The translations under genes and the position numbers were made by a program. The notes beneath the pieces were generated by a model. That model saw nothing but the letters and a program-made list of their open reading frames with translations. It did no database searches and was not told the origin of the DNA. From positions 1 through 22,345 of the forward strand of contig QAKZ01000046.1 of assembly GCA_003150175.1 (NCBI GenBank): a stretch of DNA of 22,345 nt, in the 5' to 3' direction. This stretch comes from Coriobacteriia bacterium (GTDB lineage: Bacteria > Actinomycetota > Coriobacteriia > Coriobacteriales > Atopobiaceae). Shown here one piece after another: positions 22,058-22,345 of the stretch. Each line of letters begins with the position of its first letter. Position 1 is the first letter of the stretch.

Positions 22058-22345
22058 TCAAGGATGTCCACGTCGCGATGGAGGAGGCGCTTCTTTCCGA
22101 CGAGTACGCGCAGAGCGGCGGCATCGGCAACGGCGCGGAGATCAAGCTGCTGATCGTCTCTCCCGCGGCGCAGGGGCTCGGCGTGGGCGGGCGCTTGTTC
22201 GGCGAGGCGAAGCGGCGCGCGGCGGAGCTCGGCGGGTTCTATCTGCTGACCGACGACTCGTGCGACGTCGGGTTCTACGAGCACAAGGGCATGAGGCGCA
22301 TGGCCAAGCGCGCGAGCGCGGTCGAGGCGCCGGCCTGCCCCCAGA
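21792..22345. repeat. Large inverted repeat, 266-bp arms and 22-nt loop
   Basis: 21792-22057 is the reverse complement of 22080-22345 at every stretch I compared, including both ends and the middle; the loop is 22058-22079. The right arm stops only because the window ends. Such a near-tail-to-tail copy can be a real duplication but is also a common foldback artefact at contig ends. Confidence 0.93.
22078..22345 (+). pseudogene. Second, inverted copy of the GNAT acetyltransferase, cut by the window edge
   Basis: Reads from an ATG at 22078 as MEEALLSDEYAQSGGIGNGA and then the same motif A and FYEHKGM segments as the minus-strand copy, identical through the repeat arm. Only the sequence before the arm differs (VHVAMEEA here, DVDILEEEA in the other copy). 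No ribosome site is seen before the ATG, and most of the N-terminal domain is absent. It may be complete on its far side outside the window. Confidence 0.7.

Noticed and set aside
22058..22284. N-terminal 75 residues of a 183-codon GNAT frame
   Set aside because: These codons read the inverted copy of the same gene antisense, so they are not acetyltransferase sequence.
1..22345. CRISPR array, rRNA genes, prophage or replication origin
   Set aside because: No regularly spaced repeats, no rRNA sequence, no integrase or phage structural genes and no DnaA-box cluster were seen.

Overview
The window looks like chromosomal DNA from a high-GC actinobacterium, most likely a Coriobacteriia member such as Collinsella or a relative. 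This rests on very GC-rich third positions, on an actinobacterial kinase/FHA/phosphatase/FtsW-PBP gene order, and on a gut-anaerobe style mannose-family PTS. The taxon is inferred from gene content, not from a marker gene.

Positions 1-8481 (minus strand) form a cell-envelope signalling operon. In transcription order it holds a membrane Ser/Thr kinase of non-RD type, an FhaA-like DUF3662-FHA protein, a small membrane FHA protein, a PP2C phosphatase with one membrane span, a single polypeptide joining an FtsW/RodA glycosyltransferase to a penicillin-binding transpeptidase, and the start of a PknB-like kinase cut by the window edge. The genes overlap by 4-17 nt or lie 1 nt apart, except for 138 nt before pknB.

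Positions 8550-11430 are a housekeeping patch: tRNA-Leu(CAG) with promoter and terminator, a 25-bp-stem intergenic hairpin, a 64-residue membrane protein divergent from serS, serS, an orphan 119-residue protein behind a palindrome, tRNA-Arg(ACG) and tRNA-Ser(GCT). Positions 11467-13785 (minus) hold gluQ and, upstream of it, an AAA_14/DUF4143-type ATPase whose start region carries a duplicated 16-mer. The AT-rich gap that follows contains a promoter overlapped by a palindromic operator candidate.

Positions 14129-20559 (plus) are the most interesting part. They appear to be one operon: mannose-family PTS IIA, IIB and a fused IIC-IID broken by a one-base frameshift, then a protein resembling L-2-amino-thiazoline-4-carboxylate hydrolase, an M20 metallopeptidase, an L-cysteine desulfidase (UPF0597 family) and an HAD phosphatase. 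Together they suggest uptake and phosphorylation of a sugar-linked or thiazoline-type cysteine compound, release of cysteine, and its breakdown to pyruvate, ammonia and sulfide.

Positions 20633-22345 are scrambled. A 5'-truncated IS110-family transposase is joined to the first 39 codons of a second GluQ-like gene, which overlaps the stop codon of a GNAT acetyltransferase fragment. That fragment is then repeated in inverse orientation (266-bp arms, 22-nt loop) up to the window edge. This is either a real rearrangement or an assembly foldback at a contig end.
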